Assembly: GCA_034189165.1 (NCBI GenBank)
Contig: JAXHVN010000053.1
Coordinates: 12,973 to 76,972 of the forward strand
Length of the DNA stretch: 64,000 nt
Reading direction: 5' to 3'
Source of the DNA: JAASSS01 sp021767745
Lineage (GTDB): Bacteria > Pseudomonadota > Gammaproteobacteria > UBA5335
A model generated the notes under the pieces. The model made no database searches and had not been told where the DNA came from. It saw only the letters and a list, made by a program, of their open reading frames with translations. Position numbers and translations under genes: made by a program. Each line of letters opens with the position of its first letter. The stretch's first letter is position 1. Positions 23,768 through 33,414 of this stretch are shown here, one piece after another.

Positions 23768-25759
23768 GTGCGCCAGCGCCTGCGCCAGCTCGCCCGGCCG
23801 CTGCGCGATGCGCGCGTACGCCGCATCGCCATCGGTCTGCTCGCCAGCACCCTGGCAGCACTGCTGCTGGGCGTGCTCCTGCTGCAGCAGACGGCGGCGC
23901 GCCACGATCTGCGGGCGATTCTCGAGCGACAGCACGATGCGCTGCTGGCACTGGATTTCGCTAGCTACCTGGCCGTCAACGCCACGGCGCCGACCCTGGC
24001 CCGGCGCCAGCCCTTCGCCGCCGTGAACCGCCTGCGCAGCGAGCTCGATGCCGCCTTCGCGCCCGCACAGGTGAACGCCGATCACCGCACCCGCTGGCAG
24101 GCGCAGCAGCCGCTGCTCGCTGCCCTGACCGAGCTGGCGGAGGTCTTCGCCGCCGCACGTGTCCAGCAGCGCCTGCTCGAGGAGCAGCTGCCGCCCATGC
24201 AGGCCGATTACGCCGCGATCGCCGAGCAGCTCGGCAGCGCCGCGGATCGATCCGGTCTGGCGGGTCAGATCGAGCGCCAGCGCCGGTTGCTCGCCGAGCT
24301 GCACGTCGCCGCGCTGGCCACTGCCGACGGCCGGGCCGATGCGGCCCAGACCGCGGCGCTGGCCGAGGGTGTGGCGAGGCTGCAGGCCGGGCTTGCCGGC
24401 TGGCTGGGCGAGGGCCCCGCCGCTGCTGCACTGCCGCGTGCGGTGCGCCTCAGTGGACGGCTCGAAGGGCTGCAGGATGCCGCCGCACTGGCGTTGCCGG
24501 CCCTGTCCTACCTGGCCGACTCGGGCGAGGCGCTGCGGCAGGGGCGCACCGTCGCCGAACAGCTGGGCGAGCGCCTGCCGCCGATGGCTGCCGAGGTGGC
24601 GGCGCAGCTGCAGCGCGAGCCCGGCACGTCGCCGCTGCTGTTCGGCTTCATCGCCGCCAGCGTGATCGCCCTCGTGCTGCTGGCCGCGCTCCTGCTGGTG
24701 ATGGCGCTGCGGCTGCAGCGGCTGTTGGCGCTCAGCCGCGAGAACGACCGACAGAACGAGCAGGTGATCCTGCGCATGCTCGACGAGATCGGTGATCTCG
24801 CCAAGGGCGATCTGACGGTGCACGTGAGCGTCACCGAGCACATCACCGGGGCGATCGCCGATGCGATCAACTACGCCATTGCCGCACTGCGCGACCTGGC
24901 GCATACGATCGAGCGCGCCGGGCACGGCGTCGGCGAGGCGGCGGAGGACGCCGCCGGCCGCGCCGAGGAACTCGCCGCCGTGATCGAGCGGCAGATCGCC
25001 CGGCTGCAGGAAGCCGATCGCACCATCGAGAGCATGCTCGATACCGCCGAGGAGGTGGCCGCGAAGGCCGGCGACTCCAGCGCCATCGCACGCCGGGCAG
25101 TACAGCTGGCCGACCGGGGCTCGGAGTCGGTGCGGCGGACGATTCGTGGCATGGGGGTGATCCGCGAGCAGATCCAGGACACCGCCAAGCGCATCAAGCG
25201 CCTGGGCGAGGGCTCGCAGGAGATCGGCGAATTCGTCGAGCTGATCGAGGACATCGCCGAGCAGACCAACATTCTCGCGCTCAATGCCGCCATCCAGGCC
25301 TCCAGCGCGGGTGAGGCCGGGCGCGGCTTCGCCGTGGTGGCCGATGAGGTCCAGCGACTGGCCGAACGCTCCAGCCGCGCGGCGGGGCAGATCGATGCGC
25401 TGGTACGCACCATCCAGGCCGACACCGGCGAGGCCATGGCCTCCATGGAGCGCAGTACCGCCGGCGTGGTCGCCGGTGCGAACATCGCCGAGGAGGCCGG
25501 CACCGCGCTCGAGCAGATCGAACGGGTCAGCAGCGAGATCTCCGCGCAGGTGCGCGCCATGGGTGAGGCGGCGCGGCGGCAGGCCGATCAGGGCACGCAG
25601 ATGCGCAGCGAGCTGCGCGCCATGCGCGAGGGCGGCGAAGAAACGGCGGCCGGCACCCGCAAGACCGCGGCGGCGATCGGCCGGTTGTCGATCCTGGCCG
25701 ATGCCCTGCTCGGCTCGGTGCGCGGCTTCAAGCTGCCCTCTGCAGGCGGCAGGTCGTGA
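23768..25759 (+). CDS. pilJ: type IV pilus methyl-accepting chemoreceptor PilJ
   Basis: Inner-membrane chemoreceptor of 663 residues. Membrane segments lie near residues 20-41 and 287-315, framing a mostly helical periplasmic sensor of about 245 residues. A HAMP region follows, then a signalling domain whose hairpin tip reads EDIAEQTNILALNAAIQASS (near residues 494-515). The ASSAGEAGRGFAVVADEVQ segment is standard. The sensor domain is Ala/Gln/Leu-rich. It is 2 bp after pilI, and its stop overlaps the pilL start by 4 bp. No pilK methyltransferase gene follows, unlike Pseudomonas. Confidence 0.92.
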   Translation: MRQRLRQLARPLRDARVRRIAIGLLASTLAALLLGVLLLQQTAARHDLRAILERQHDALLALDFASYLAVNATAPTLARRQPFAAVNRLRSELDAAFAPAQVNADHRTRWQAQQPLLAALTELAEVFAAARVQQRLLEEQLPPMQADYAAIAEQLGSAADRSGLAGQIERQRRLLAELHVAALATADGRADAAQTAALAEGVARLQAGLAGWLGEGPAAAALPRAVRLSGRLEGLQDAAALALPALSYLADSGEALRQGRTVAEQLGERLPPMAAEVAAQLQREPGTSPLLFGFIAASVIALVLLAALLLVMALRLQRLLALSRENDRQNEQVILRMLDEIGDLAKGDLTVHVSVTEHITGAIADAINYAIAALRDLAHTIERAGHGVGEAAEDAAGRAEELAAVIERQIARLQEADRTIESMLDTAEEVAAKAGDSSAIARRAVQLADRGSESVRRTIRGMGVIREQIQDTAKRIKRLGEGSQEIGEFVELIEDIAEQTNILALNAAIQASSAGEAGRGFAVVADEVQRLAERSSRAAGQIDALVRTIQADTGEAMASMERSTAGVVAGANIAEEAGTALEQIERVSSEISAQVRAMGEAARRQADQGTQMRSELRAMREGGEETAAGTRKTAAAIGRLSILADALLGSVRGFKLPSAGGRS

Positions 25760-28700
25760 GCGCCGAGCCGGTGCTCGCTGCCGTCGCGCCGCCCGCCTGG
25801 CAGCAGGCACTGGCGCAGGTATGCGCCACGCTGGAGGCGGCGGACGAGGCGCTGGAACCGCTCGCGCCGGCCATGCTCGCCCCGCTGGTGGCGGCCCTGG
25901 CGCAGGCCGAGTTGCCCGAGGTGCAGGTGCTGGTGCACGAGGCGCAGCAGGCCCTGGCCGACCCGGCCACGCCCCGCGCCGCCGAACAGGCAGCGGCCGG
26001 CCTGCTGCTGCTCACCTATTACGGCGATGCGCTCGCAGCCGGGGCGCCGCGGGCGCCACTGACCCTGCTGCCGGCAGTGAATGCCGCCCGCCGGCTGCGC
26101 GGGGCGCCACTGCTGGCACCGGCCGAGCTGCTGGCACACGCGCCGGCGCCCGCGGCGTCGACCGAGACAGTAGCCGATCCGGCAGCGGCGTCCCGCCTCG
26201 CCCGCAAGCTGCATCCGCACTTTCTGCGCCAGCTGGCGGTGGCCCTGCGCCAGCCGGGTGACCGCGCGCCGCTGGCGGCGCTGGGAGAACTGGCCGATAC
26301 GCTCGCCGCCGCGGAGGCGCCGGCGCCGCAGCAGGCGATCTGGCAGGTCGCCACTGCGCTGCTGCGTGCGCCGGCTGTCGATCCCCTGCAGCTGCGGCCG
26401 GTGCTGGCGCGGCTGGAACGGGCGATGAAGGCGCTGGCTGCTGGGCGGGAAGATCCGCAGTCCCATCTGCTGTGGGCCCAGTGCGCCGCGCTGGCGCTGG
26501 CATCGGGCACCCGCGCGCCACCGATCGATGCCATCGCGGAACTCGCCGCCGCCGTGCCCTCGCTGTGCGATGTCGAGGCCACCCGCCGCATCGCCGCTCA
26601 CATGGGAGAAGCCGGCGTCGCCGGCACCGACGCCGTGCTGACGGTGGTCGGACAGGAGCTGCGGACGTGCCGGGAGGTGATCGACGTCGCCCTGCGCGCA
26701 GGTTCACCACCCGAGACCGCGCTGGCACCCGCCATCGAGGGTCTGTCGCAGGGGCAGGCGGCGCTGCGCATCCTGGGTCGGCAGCGACCGGCGCGACAGC
26801 TGTCGGCACAGGCCGCCGCACTTGCCCGGATGCAGACCGTCGATGGGCGGGCACTGGCGACGGTCGCCGAGGCCCTGCTGGCCGTGGAACAGGCCCTGGT
26901 GGAGGGTGAGGGCGCGTTGCTGCGCGAGGCGCGCCTGGCGGTGTGGCAGGCCTTGTGCGAGTTCACCGAGGCGCTCACGCCCGGCGAAGTCCCCGTGTCC
27001 GCCGCCACCCATGCGGCGGCGGCGAGCCTGATCGGGGCCGCGCGACTGGCAGGTCGATTGACCGAATGCCAGCACCACGGGGCCGGCGATGCCGCCGGGC
27101 TGGCGCGACTGTGCGAGGAGACGCGGCGCTGCCTGCTGGCCGTGGGGGCAGGCGCCGGGCTTTGCGATCTGCCCGCCGAACTTGCGCCGGCGTCGCCGGT
27201 ACCGGCCGAGGATCCGGAGGCGGGCGCCAAAGCGGAGCAGACGGCGACGGCGGACACACGGGATGTCGGCACCGTCGCCATCGACTTCGACAGTGAAGCC
27301 GAAGCCGAAGCCGAAGCCGAAGCCGAAGCCGAAGCCGAAGCCGAAGCCGAAGCCGAAGCCGAAGCCGAAGCNNNNNNNNNNNNNNNNNNNNNNNNNNNNN
27401 NNNNNNNNNNNNNNNNNNNNNNNNNNNNNNNNNNNNNNNNNNNNNNNNNNNNNNNNNNNNNNNNNNNNNNNCGGCACTGCTTGCCGAGTTGGACGGACAG
27501 GTGCCGGCGTCTGGATCGCTATCGGCCGCCGATCGGGACGAGCCGCCGGCGCCGGCCGAACCCGTGGCCGCCGCCACGCGCGATCCGGCGCCGGCCGAAC
27601 CCGTGGCCGCCGCCACGCGCGATCCGGCGCCCGCTCTCACGCCGCCGGACGAGCCGGATGCAGCGGATGCGGCGCCCGGCCTCGGCATCACACCCGTTGC
27701 CGAGCCCGTTCCGGACCGCACACGGGTGCCCGAACTGCCGCCGGCTGCCGCCACACGGCCCGCCGCCGCCCCTTACCGCCTGGCAGCCGAGGCACCTGCG
27801 GCGTCGCGCGAGGCGGTGCGTGTGGAGGCCGAACACCTCGACACGCTGCTCGATCACGCCGGCGAGATCAGCCTGCACCACGCGCGGCTGGAACGGCAGC
27901 TGGCGGAGCTCGACGAGCAGCTGCGCGAATACCACGAATCGGTCGGCCGGCTGCAGCGGCAGGTGCGGGCGCTGGAACTGGAAACCGATACGCGCATCGC
28001 CGCCGGCGAATCAGCCGGCGCCGGCGCGGCGGGTGGCATGGGACGGGACCCGGCCGCCGATTTCGATGCGCTCGAGCTCGACCGCTACACGCCGCTGCAG
28101 CAGATTGCCCGCGGCCTCGCCGAGAACACGGGCGATCTGGCCAGCCTGCATGGCTACATGGAGCAGACGCGGCGAGAGACGCAGTCGCTGCTGCTGCAGC
28201 AGTCGCGGCTGTCGGCGGCGCTGCAGCAGACGGTGCTGCAGACGCGGATGATCGCGATGTCCCACTTCCAGGCGCGACTGGAGCGGGTGGTGCGCCAGAC
28301 GGCGCAGACGCTCGGCAAGGCCGCCGAGCTGCGTTGCAGCGGCCTGGACGTGGAGCTGGACCGGCGGGTGGCGGAGATCATCGTCGGCCCGGTGGAGCAC
28401 CTGCTGCGCAATGCCCTCGCCCACGGCATCGAGCCGGCAGCGCAGCGGCGCGAGCGTGGCAAGCCGGCAACCGGGGTACTGACCCTCGCAGTGCAGCGGG
28501 AGGGGCGCGAGATCGTGCTGGCTGTCGGCGACGATGGCAATGGCCTGGACCTGGCCGCCATCCGGGCGCGGGCGCAGGCACTGGGGCTGTGGGACGCCCA
28601 TGCGCCAATGGATGATCAGGCCTTGATGGCGCTGATCCTGCGGCCGCACTTCTCCACTGCGGCCGAAGTCTCGCAGGTCGCCGGGCGCGGGGTCGGGCTC

Positions 28701-29645
28701 GACGCCGTCGATGCCGCCGTGCGCCAGCTCGGCGGCAGCATCGGCGTGGACACAGCCGCGGGTGCCGGCACGCGCTTCACGCTGCGTCTGCCGACCACGC
28801 TGGCGCTCAGCCGCGTGCTGCTGGTGCGGCTGGGCGAGGAGCGCCTGGCCCTGCCGCTGCGCAGCATCGGCGATGTGCAGGCCCTGACGGCGGAGCAGAG
28901 CGAGGCCTATCTGCGCGGGAAGTTGCCCTCGCTGGCGCACGGGTCGCGCCACTATGCGCTGCGCGATCTGGCGGCGCTGACGGACAGCCCGCAGCGGCCG
29001 ACGCCGCGGCGCCAGATCGGTCTGCCGGTGGTGCTCGTGGAGACGGCCGGGCGGCCATTCGGCCTGGTGGTCGATCAGGTGCTCGGCAGTCAGGAGGTGG
29101 TGGTCAAGGCGCTCGGCCCGCAGGCCGGCGCCTTGCCCGGGCTTATCGGCGCCACCGTACTGGACGACGGCGAGGCGGTGCTGATCGCGGACCCCGCGAG
29201 CCTGCTCGCCCGCAGCGAGGCGGTGGCGGCGCCAGGGGCTTCGGCGCCGGCCGCGCAGGCGCGGCCGCAGATCCTGGTGGTCGACGATTCGCTCACCGTG
29301 CGCCGGGTGACCAGCCGGCTGCTGACACAGGAGGGGATGGACGTCGCTACCGCACGGGACGGTGTCGAGGCGCTCTCGCTGCTGCGCGAGGCGCCCTTCG
29401 ATCTGCTGCTGCTGGACATCGAAATGCCCCGCATGGACGGCTTCGAACTTGCCGGTCACGTGCGGCGGGAGCCGACGCTCAAGGCCGTGCCGATCGTCAT
29501 GATCAGCTCGCGCACCGGCACCAAGCACCGCGAGCAGGCGCGGGCGCTGGGCGTGGCTGCCTTCCTCGGCAAGCCCTATCAGAGCCGCGATCTGGTGGAG
29601 TGCATCCGCGGCCTGCTGCCGGCGGCGGACGATGATGTCGACTGA
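25756..29645 (+). CDS. pilL: hybrid histidine kinase PilL/ChpA, interrupted by an assembly gap
   Basis: CheA-type kinase of the Pil-Chp pathway. The 5' part (25756-27371, about 538 codons) is an Ala-rich helical region ending in a Glu-Ala repeat, then 100 Ns. The 3' part (27472-29645) holds a PilL linker, a dimerisation/H-box-less helical segment, the HATPase with N-box LLRNALAHGIE, G1 DDGNGLD and G2 GRGVGLD, a CheW domain, and a C-terminal receiver with VVDDS and phosphoacceptor LLLLDIEMPRMDG. No HTLKG-type Hpt motif is visible in the sequenced parts. The two halves are in different frames across the 100 Ns, so the true gap length must be 2 modulo 3. I treat it as one intact gene. Confidence 0.85.
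27295..27371 (+). repeat. GAAGCC hexanucleotide tandem repeat
   Basis: About 12.8 perfect copies of GAAGCC run into the assembly gap; the right flank is not repetitive. It encodes alternating Glu-Ala in pilL. The true copy number is unknown, because assemblers often break or collapse here. Confidence 0.97.
27372..27471. other. assembly gap of 100 Ns
   Basis: Exactly 100 N characters, the usual placeholder for a gap of unknown length. It begins inside the Glu-Ala repeat of pilL. The reading frame on the right is offset by one from that on the left, which supports an arbitrary length. The missing segment may hold the Hpt domain(s) of the kinase. Confidence 0.98.
27552..27629 (+). repeat. two tandem 39-bp repeats in pilL
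   Basis: Copies at 27552-27590 and 27591-27629 are identical and encode PAEPVAAATRDPA twice. They lie in the disordered Pro/Ala/Glu linker just after the gap and suggest recent slippage. Confidence 0.9.
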
Positions 29646-30045
29646 GACCCTGCCCTGTGTGCTGTTGCCGGTGGCCCCGCGTCTGCACCTGCTGCTGCCG
29701 CGCGTGCTGCTGATCGAAGTGCTGGCCCACACCTACGAGGCGGCGCCTGGGCCGGGCGCGGCAAGGCTGCGCTGGCGCGGCAGCATGCTGGCGTGGCTGC
29801 AGTTCGCCGCCCCGGCGGCGCGGCATCGTGGCCACAGCGCGATCCTGCGACGGCTGGGTGACGCTGCCGGTGGCGCCTACGCGCTGCTGCTGTTCAGCGC
29901 GCCGAAGCTGCTGGAGATCGCGCCCGACCAGCTCCGTTGGCGCCGCGGTGGCATGCCGGCCGGCTGCGCCGTGACCGGTGCCGGCGAGTGTCCGCTGCTG
30001 ATCCCCGATCCCCTGCTGCTGGAGCGGGCGCTGCCAGCGGACTGA
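29632..30045 (+). CDS. chpC: ChpC-like CheW-domain protein
   Basis: A 137-residue protein at the end of the Pil-Chp cluster, overlapping the pilL stop by 14 bp. It resembles short CheW-like ChpC proteins: PCVLLPVAPRLHLLLPRVLLIEVL at the N-terminus and YALLLFSAPKLLEIAPDQLRW in the core. In P. aeruginosa chpB (methylesterase) lies between chpA and chpC; here it is absent. The start may be 29632 or 29635. Confidence 0.75.
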   Translation: MMSTETLPCVLLPVAPRLHLLLPRVLLIEVLAHTYEAAPGPGAARLRWRGSMLAWLQFAAPAARHRGHSAILRRLGDAAGGAYALLLFSAPKLLEIAPDQLRWRRGGMPAGCAVTGAGECPLLIPDPLLLERALPAD

Positions 30046-30052
30046 GCCGCGC

Positions 30053-30787
30053 TCAGGCCAGATCGCCCCAGCGCGCCTGCAGCACGGCCAGCGCCACCAC
30101 GCCGGCCGTCTCGGTGCGCAGCACGCGCGGTCCGAGACGGATGCCGTGCCAGCCGGCTGCGGCTGCTGCCGCCAGTTCCGCCGCATCGAGGCCCCCTTCC
30201 GGCCCCACCAGCAGCGCCGCCGCCGCCGGCGCATCGGCGAAGGTGTGCAGCGTCGCGGCGGCATCGGGGGCCAGCACGAGGCGCAGCGCGTGCAACGATG
30301 CCTCCGCCCGCAACGCTGCCGCTAGCGGCTGCGGCGGCGCCAGTTGCGGCAGCCGGGTGCGGCCGCACTGCTCGCAGGCACTCACCACCACGCCCTGCCA
30401 GTGCGCCAGCCGCTTCGCCGCCCGTTCGGCGGACAGGCGCACCACGCTGCGGCGGGTGGTCACCGGTACGATGCGCTGCACGCCGAGCTCGACGGCCTTC
30501 TGGATCGTGTAGTCCATGCGCTCGCCGCGGCTGATGCCCTGCAGCAGGGTCAGCGCCAGCGGTGATTCGCGTTCCGCCGCCGTGCGGGCGCCAACGCGTA
30601 CCCGGCTGCTGCCGCCCGCGGGCAGCAGTGTGGCTGCATGCTCGGCGCCGTTGCCGTCGAACACGATGAGCGGCGCCGGCGGACGCAGTCGCAGTACCTG
30701 CACCACATGTCGTGCCGCCGCGGCGGGCAGGTCGAGTTCCTGCCCGTCCGCCAGCGGTCCGGGCACGTGCAGACGCGGGATCGGCAT
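30053..30787 (-). CDS. rsmE: 16S rRNA m3U1498 methyltransferase RsmE
   Basis: SPOUT-class methyltransferase, 244 residues, modifying U1498 in helix 44. Family markers are LQGISRGERMDYTIQKAVELGV, SACEQCGRTRLP, the SAM-binding knot LLVGPEGGL and LGPRVLRTETA. It is 3 bp after argA on the same strand and converges with chpC. Confidence 0.96.
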   Translation of the reverse strand: MPIPRLHVPGPLADGQELDLPAAAARHVVQVLRLRPPAPLIVFDGNGAEHAATLLPAGGSSRVRVGARTAAERESPLALTLLQGISRGERMDYTIQKAVELGVQRIVPVTTRRSVVRLSAERAAKRLAHWQGVVVSACEQCGRTRLPQLAPPQPLAAALRAEASLHALRLVLAPDAAATLHTFADAPAAAALLVGPEGGLDAAELAAAAAAGWHGIRLGPRVLRTETAGVVALAVLQARWGDLA

Positions 30788-30790
30788 GCG

Positions 30791-32140
30791 TCAGGGCGCG
30801 GCCTGGGTCGGGGCCGGCGTCAGCTGCTTCAGGTAGATCTTGGAGTTGCGCTGCCAGTTGTAGAGGGCCTGGCGCGCCACCGGCAGATCCCCCGGCGTGG
30901 CCGGTTCGAAGCCCAGCTCGCTGAACCAGTGCGCGGTGTGGGTGGTGAGCACGAACACCGCGCGCACGCCGCCGGCGCGGGCGCGCTGTTCCAGATACTG
31001 CATCAGCTGCCGGCCGCGGCGGGCTTCCCGATAGGCCGGATGCACGGCGACGCAGGCGATCTCGGCCACCTGTTCGTCCTCGAAGCGATGCAGGCTGGCG
31101 CAGGCGATGATGCTGTTGTCCCGCTCCATGACGACGAAGTCGCCGATCTGCAGTTCGAGCTGTTCACGCGAACGGCGGACCAGCACCCCCTGCTCCTCCA
31201 GCGGTTCGAGCAGCGCCAGCAATCCGCCGATGTCCCCGATGTCGGCCGGGCGCAAGGCCTCGTACTGCTCGCCGGTCACCAGCGTGCCGCAGCCATCGCG
31301 CGTGAACAGCTCGCGCAGCAGTGCACCTTCCACGCCGGCCGGGATCAGGTGCGCGCGGCGCACGCCCTGGCGGCAGGCATGGGCCGCCTGCAGCAGCAGC
31401 GCCGGCAGCGCCGTCTCGGCGGTATCGGCGGCAATCGGCGCGGCGGCGGCTAACGCCTGCGCGCCGGCAGGGTCGAGCTCGGCGGGGAGGGCGCCCCGCC
31501 CGGGCAGCAGGTCGGGCGTCAGCAGCAGCAGCTTGTCCGCCTGCAGCTCACCGGCGGCGAGGGCAGCCGCTGCCGGCGCGTCGAGCAGGAAGTTTTCGCC
31601 GGTGGGGGAGACGCCGAGCGGGGAGATCACCACCACGGCATCCTCCCGCAGGTAGGCCCGTACCGCGTCCACGTCGAGCCGGCGCGGCAGGCCGGCGTGC
31701 AGGTGATCGACCCCGCCGCGGACCCCCAGGGGCCGGGCGAACAGCAGGTTGCCGCCGATCAGCCGCAGCGCGCTGCCGGCCAGCGGCGTGTTCGGCAGAC
31801 TGGCCGAGGCGGCCGCCTCGAGTTCCAGGCGCAGCGTCCCGATCACGGCGCGCAGCCGTGCCAGCTGCGCGGCGTCGACCACCGGATGGCCCCCGTGCTG
31901 ACGCAACGGCAGCTCCGCGGCGGCGAGCGCCGCGGCCGCCTGGGGTGCTGCGCCATGGACCACCACCACATGGATGCCGAGGCTGGTCAGCAGCGCGACG
32001 TCCTGGATCAGCGCCGCGCCGCCGCCGGCGAGCACGGCCCCGGGTACATAGATGACGAAGGTGCGGCCGCGATGCGCGCGGATGTAGGGCGCGCTCTGGC
32101 GGAACCAGCCGGCGAAGTCGGCGGTGGCGTCAGTCGGCAT
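30791..32140 (-). CDS. argA: amino-acid N-acetyltransferase ArgA
   Basis: N-acetylglutamate synthase, first step of arginine synthesis. It has 449 residues in the classical two-domain layout: an amino acid kinase-like domain that binds arginine for feedback inhibition (residues about 25-290), and a C-terminal GNAT domain (IACASLHRFEDEQVAEIACVA in parts, and a RGRQLMQYLE acetyl-CoA loop). The start MPTDATADFAGWFRQSAPYI matches ArgA. It overlaps the argE stop by 11 bp. Confidence 0.96.
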   Translation of the reverse strand: MPTDATADFAGWFRQSAPYIRAHRGRTFVIYVPGAVLAGGGAALIQDVALLTSLGIHVVVVHGAAPQAAAALAAAELPLRQHGGHPVVDAAQLARLRAVIGTLRLELEAAASASLPNTPLAGSALRLIGGNLLFARPLGVRGGVDHLHAGLPRRLDVDAVRAYLREDAVVVISPLGVSPTGENFLLDAPAAAALAAGELQADKLLLLTPDLLPGRGALPAELDPAGAQALAAAAPIAADTAETALPALLLQAAHACRQGVRRAHLIPAGVEGALLRELFTRDGCGTLVTGEQYEALRPADIGDIGGLLALLEPLEEQGVLVRRSREQLELQIGDFVVMERDNSIIACASLHRFEDEQVAEIACVAVHPAYREARRGRQLMQYLEQRARAGGVRAVFVLTTHTAHWFSELGFEPATPGDLPVARQALYNWQRNSKIYLKQLTPAPTQAAP

Positions 32141-33296
32141 CGTCGATACAGCAGCGGTGGATGGCCTGGTGCAGCAGCGCGACGGTCGGCGCCAGGGTGT
32201 CCAGTGGCAGATGTTCGTCCGGCTGGTGAGCCACGGCGATGTCGCCGGGCCCGAGCACGATGCTGTCCAGGCCCAGGGCATTGAAGAACGGGGCCTCGGT
32301 GGCGAAGCTCACCGCCTCGGCCGGTGCGCCGGTGAGCGCCTCGGTCACCTGGACGATGCGGCTGCCGGCGGCAGTGGCGGCCGGCGGCACGGGCGGCGTG
32401 AGGGGGGTCAGCTCGAAGCGCAGCCCGCTGCCCTCGAGCGCCGTGGCGATCTCCTGCTGCAGGCGCTCGCGCAGGGTGTCCGGTGCCATGCCCGGCAGTG
32501 GGCGCAGGTCGAAGTGCAGCTCGCACTGCGCGCAGATGCGGTTGGGGTTGTCGCCGCCGCGGATGTGGCCGAGGTTCAGCGTCGGCCCCGGCACGGCGAA
32601 GGCGGTGTCGCGATGCGTGGCCTGCCACTGTGCCCGCAGCGCCAGCAGGGCGGCGATCACGCGGTGCATGCCCTCCATGGCGTTGCTGCCGAGCGCCGGG
32701 TTGGAGGAGTGACCGCTGCGACCGAAGATGCGCAGCCGCTCCATGAGAATGCCCTTGTGCATGCGCACCGGCCGCAGCCCGGTGGGCTCACCGATGATGG
32801 CGTAGCGTCCGAGCGGGGCGCTCGCCGCCGCGAGGGCGCGGGCGCCGGCCATCGAGGTCTCCTCGTCCGCCGTGGCCACCAGTACCAGCGGCCGCCGCAG
32901 CTGATCTGCCCGGAACGAGGCTGCCGCCGTGGCGGCCAGTGCCAGGAAGGATTTCATGTCGGCGCTGCCGAGACCGAAGATCCGCTCGTCCTCGACGACG
33001 CCGGCGAAGGGGTCGAACCGCCAGCCCTGGCTGTCGTAGGGCACCGTATCGGCATGCCCGGCCAGCACCAGGCCGCCCTCGCCGCGGCCGAGCACGGCGA
33101 TCAGGTTGGCCTTGGCGGGATCCTCGGGCAGCGGCTCCAGGCGGACGGCGAAGCCCAGCGGCTCGAGCCAGTTGGCGAGCAACTCGAGCACGGGCCGGTT
33201 GCTGGTGTCGAGCTCGGGCTGCGTGCTGCTGACCGAGGGGGTGGCGATCAGGCGGCGGATCATGTCCACCGGCGGCGGCAGCGGGGCGTTCATCAT
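32130..33296 (-). CDS. argE: acetylornithine deacetylase ArgE
   Basis: M20-family zinc hydrolase, 388 residues, releasing ornithine and acetate. Zinc and catalytic residues are seen in GHADTVPYD (His, Asp), GLGSADMK (bridging Asp), and DEETSMAG (catalytic and metal Glu pair). Together with ArgA it shows the linear arginine route, not the ArgJ cyclic one. First gene of the argE-argA-rsmE run, divergent from mltF. Confidence 0.95.
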   Translation of the reverse strand: MMNAPLPPPVDMIRRLIATPSVSSTQPELDTSNRPVLELLANWLEPLGFAVRLEPLPEDPAKANLIAVLGRGEGGLVLAGHADTVPYDSQGWRFDPFAGVVEDERIFGLGSADMKSFLALAATAAASFRADQLRRPLVLVATADEETSMAGARALAAASAPLGRYAIIGEPTGLRPVRMHKGILMERLRIFGRSGHSSNPALGSNAMEGMHRVIAALLALRAQWQATHRDTAFAVPGPTLNLGHIRGGDNPNRICAQCELHFDLRPLPGMAPDTLRERLQQEIATALEGSGLRFELTPLTPPVPPAATAAGSRIVQVTEALTGAPAEAVSFATEAPFFNALGLDSIVLGPGDIAVAHQPDEHLPLDTLAPTVALLHQAIHRCCIDDAD

Positions 33297-33414
33297 GGCA
33301 GTTTAAAGCGGTTGCCGCGGCCCCGACAGTCGCCTGGGGCTTGAGATGGGCCGTGGCCGCCACGAACATTACCGGTTGGACTGGATTCGCGCGCCGGGCG
33401 CGCTGGGAGGATGG

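Noticed and set aside
27295..27371. CRISPR or satellite element
   Set aside because: It is a simple six-base repeat in a coding frame with no spacers.
27472..28251. continuation of the first pilL half in its own frame after the gap
   Set aside because: That frame gives Arg/Pro-rich noise, while the frame shifted by one encodes the HATPase, CheW and receiver domains.
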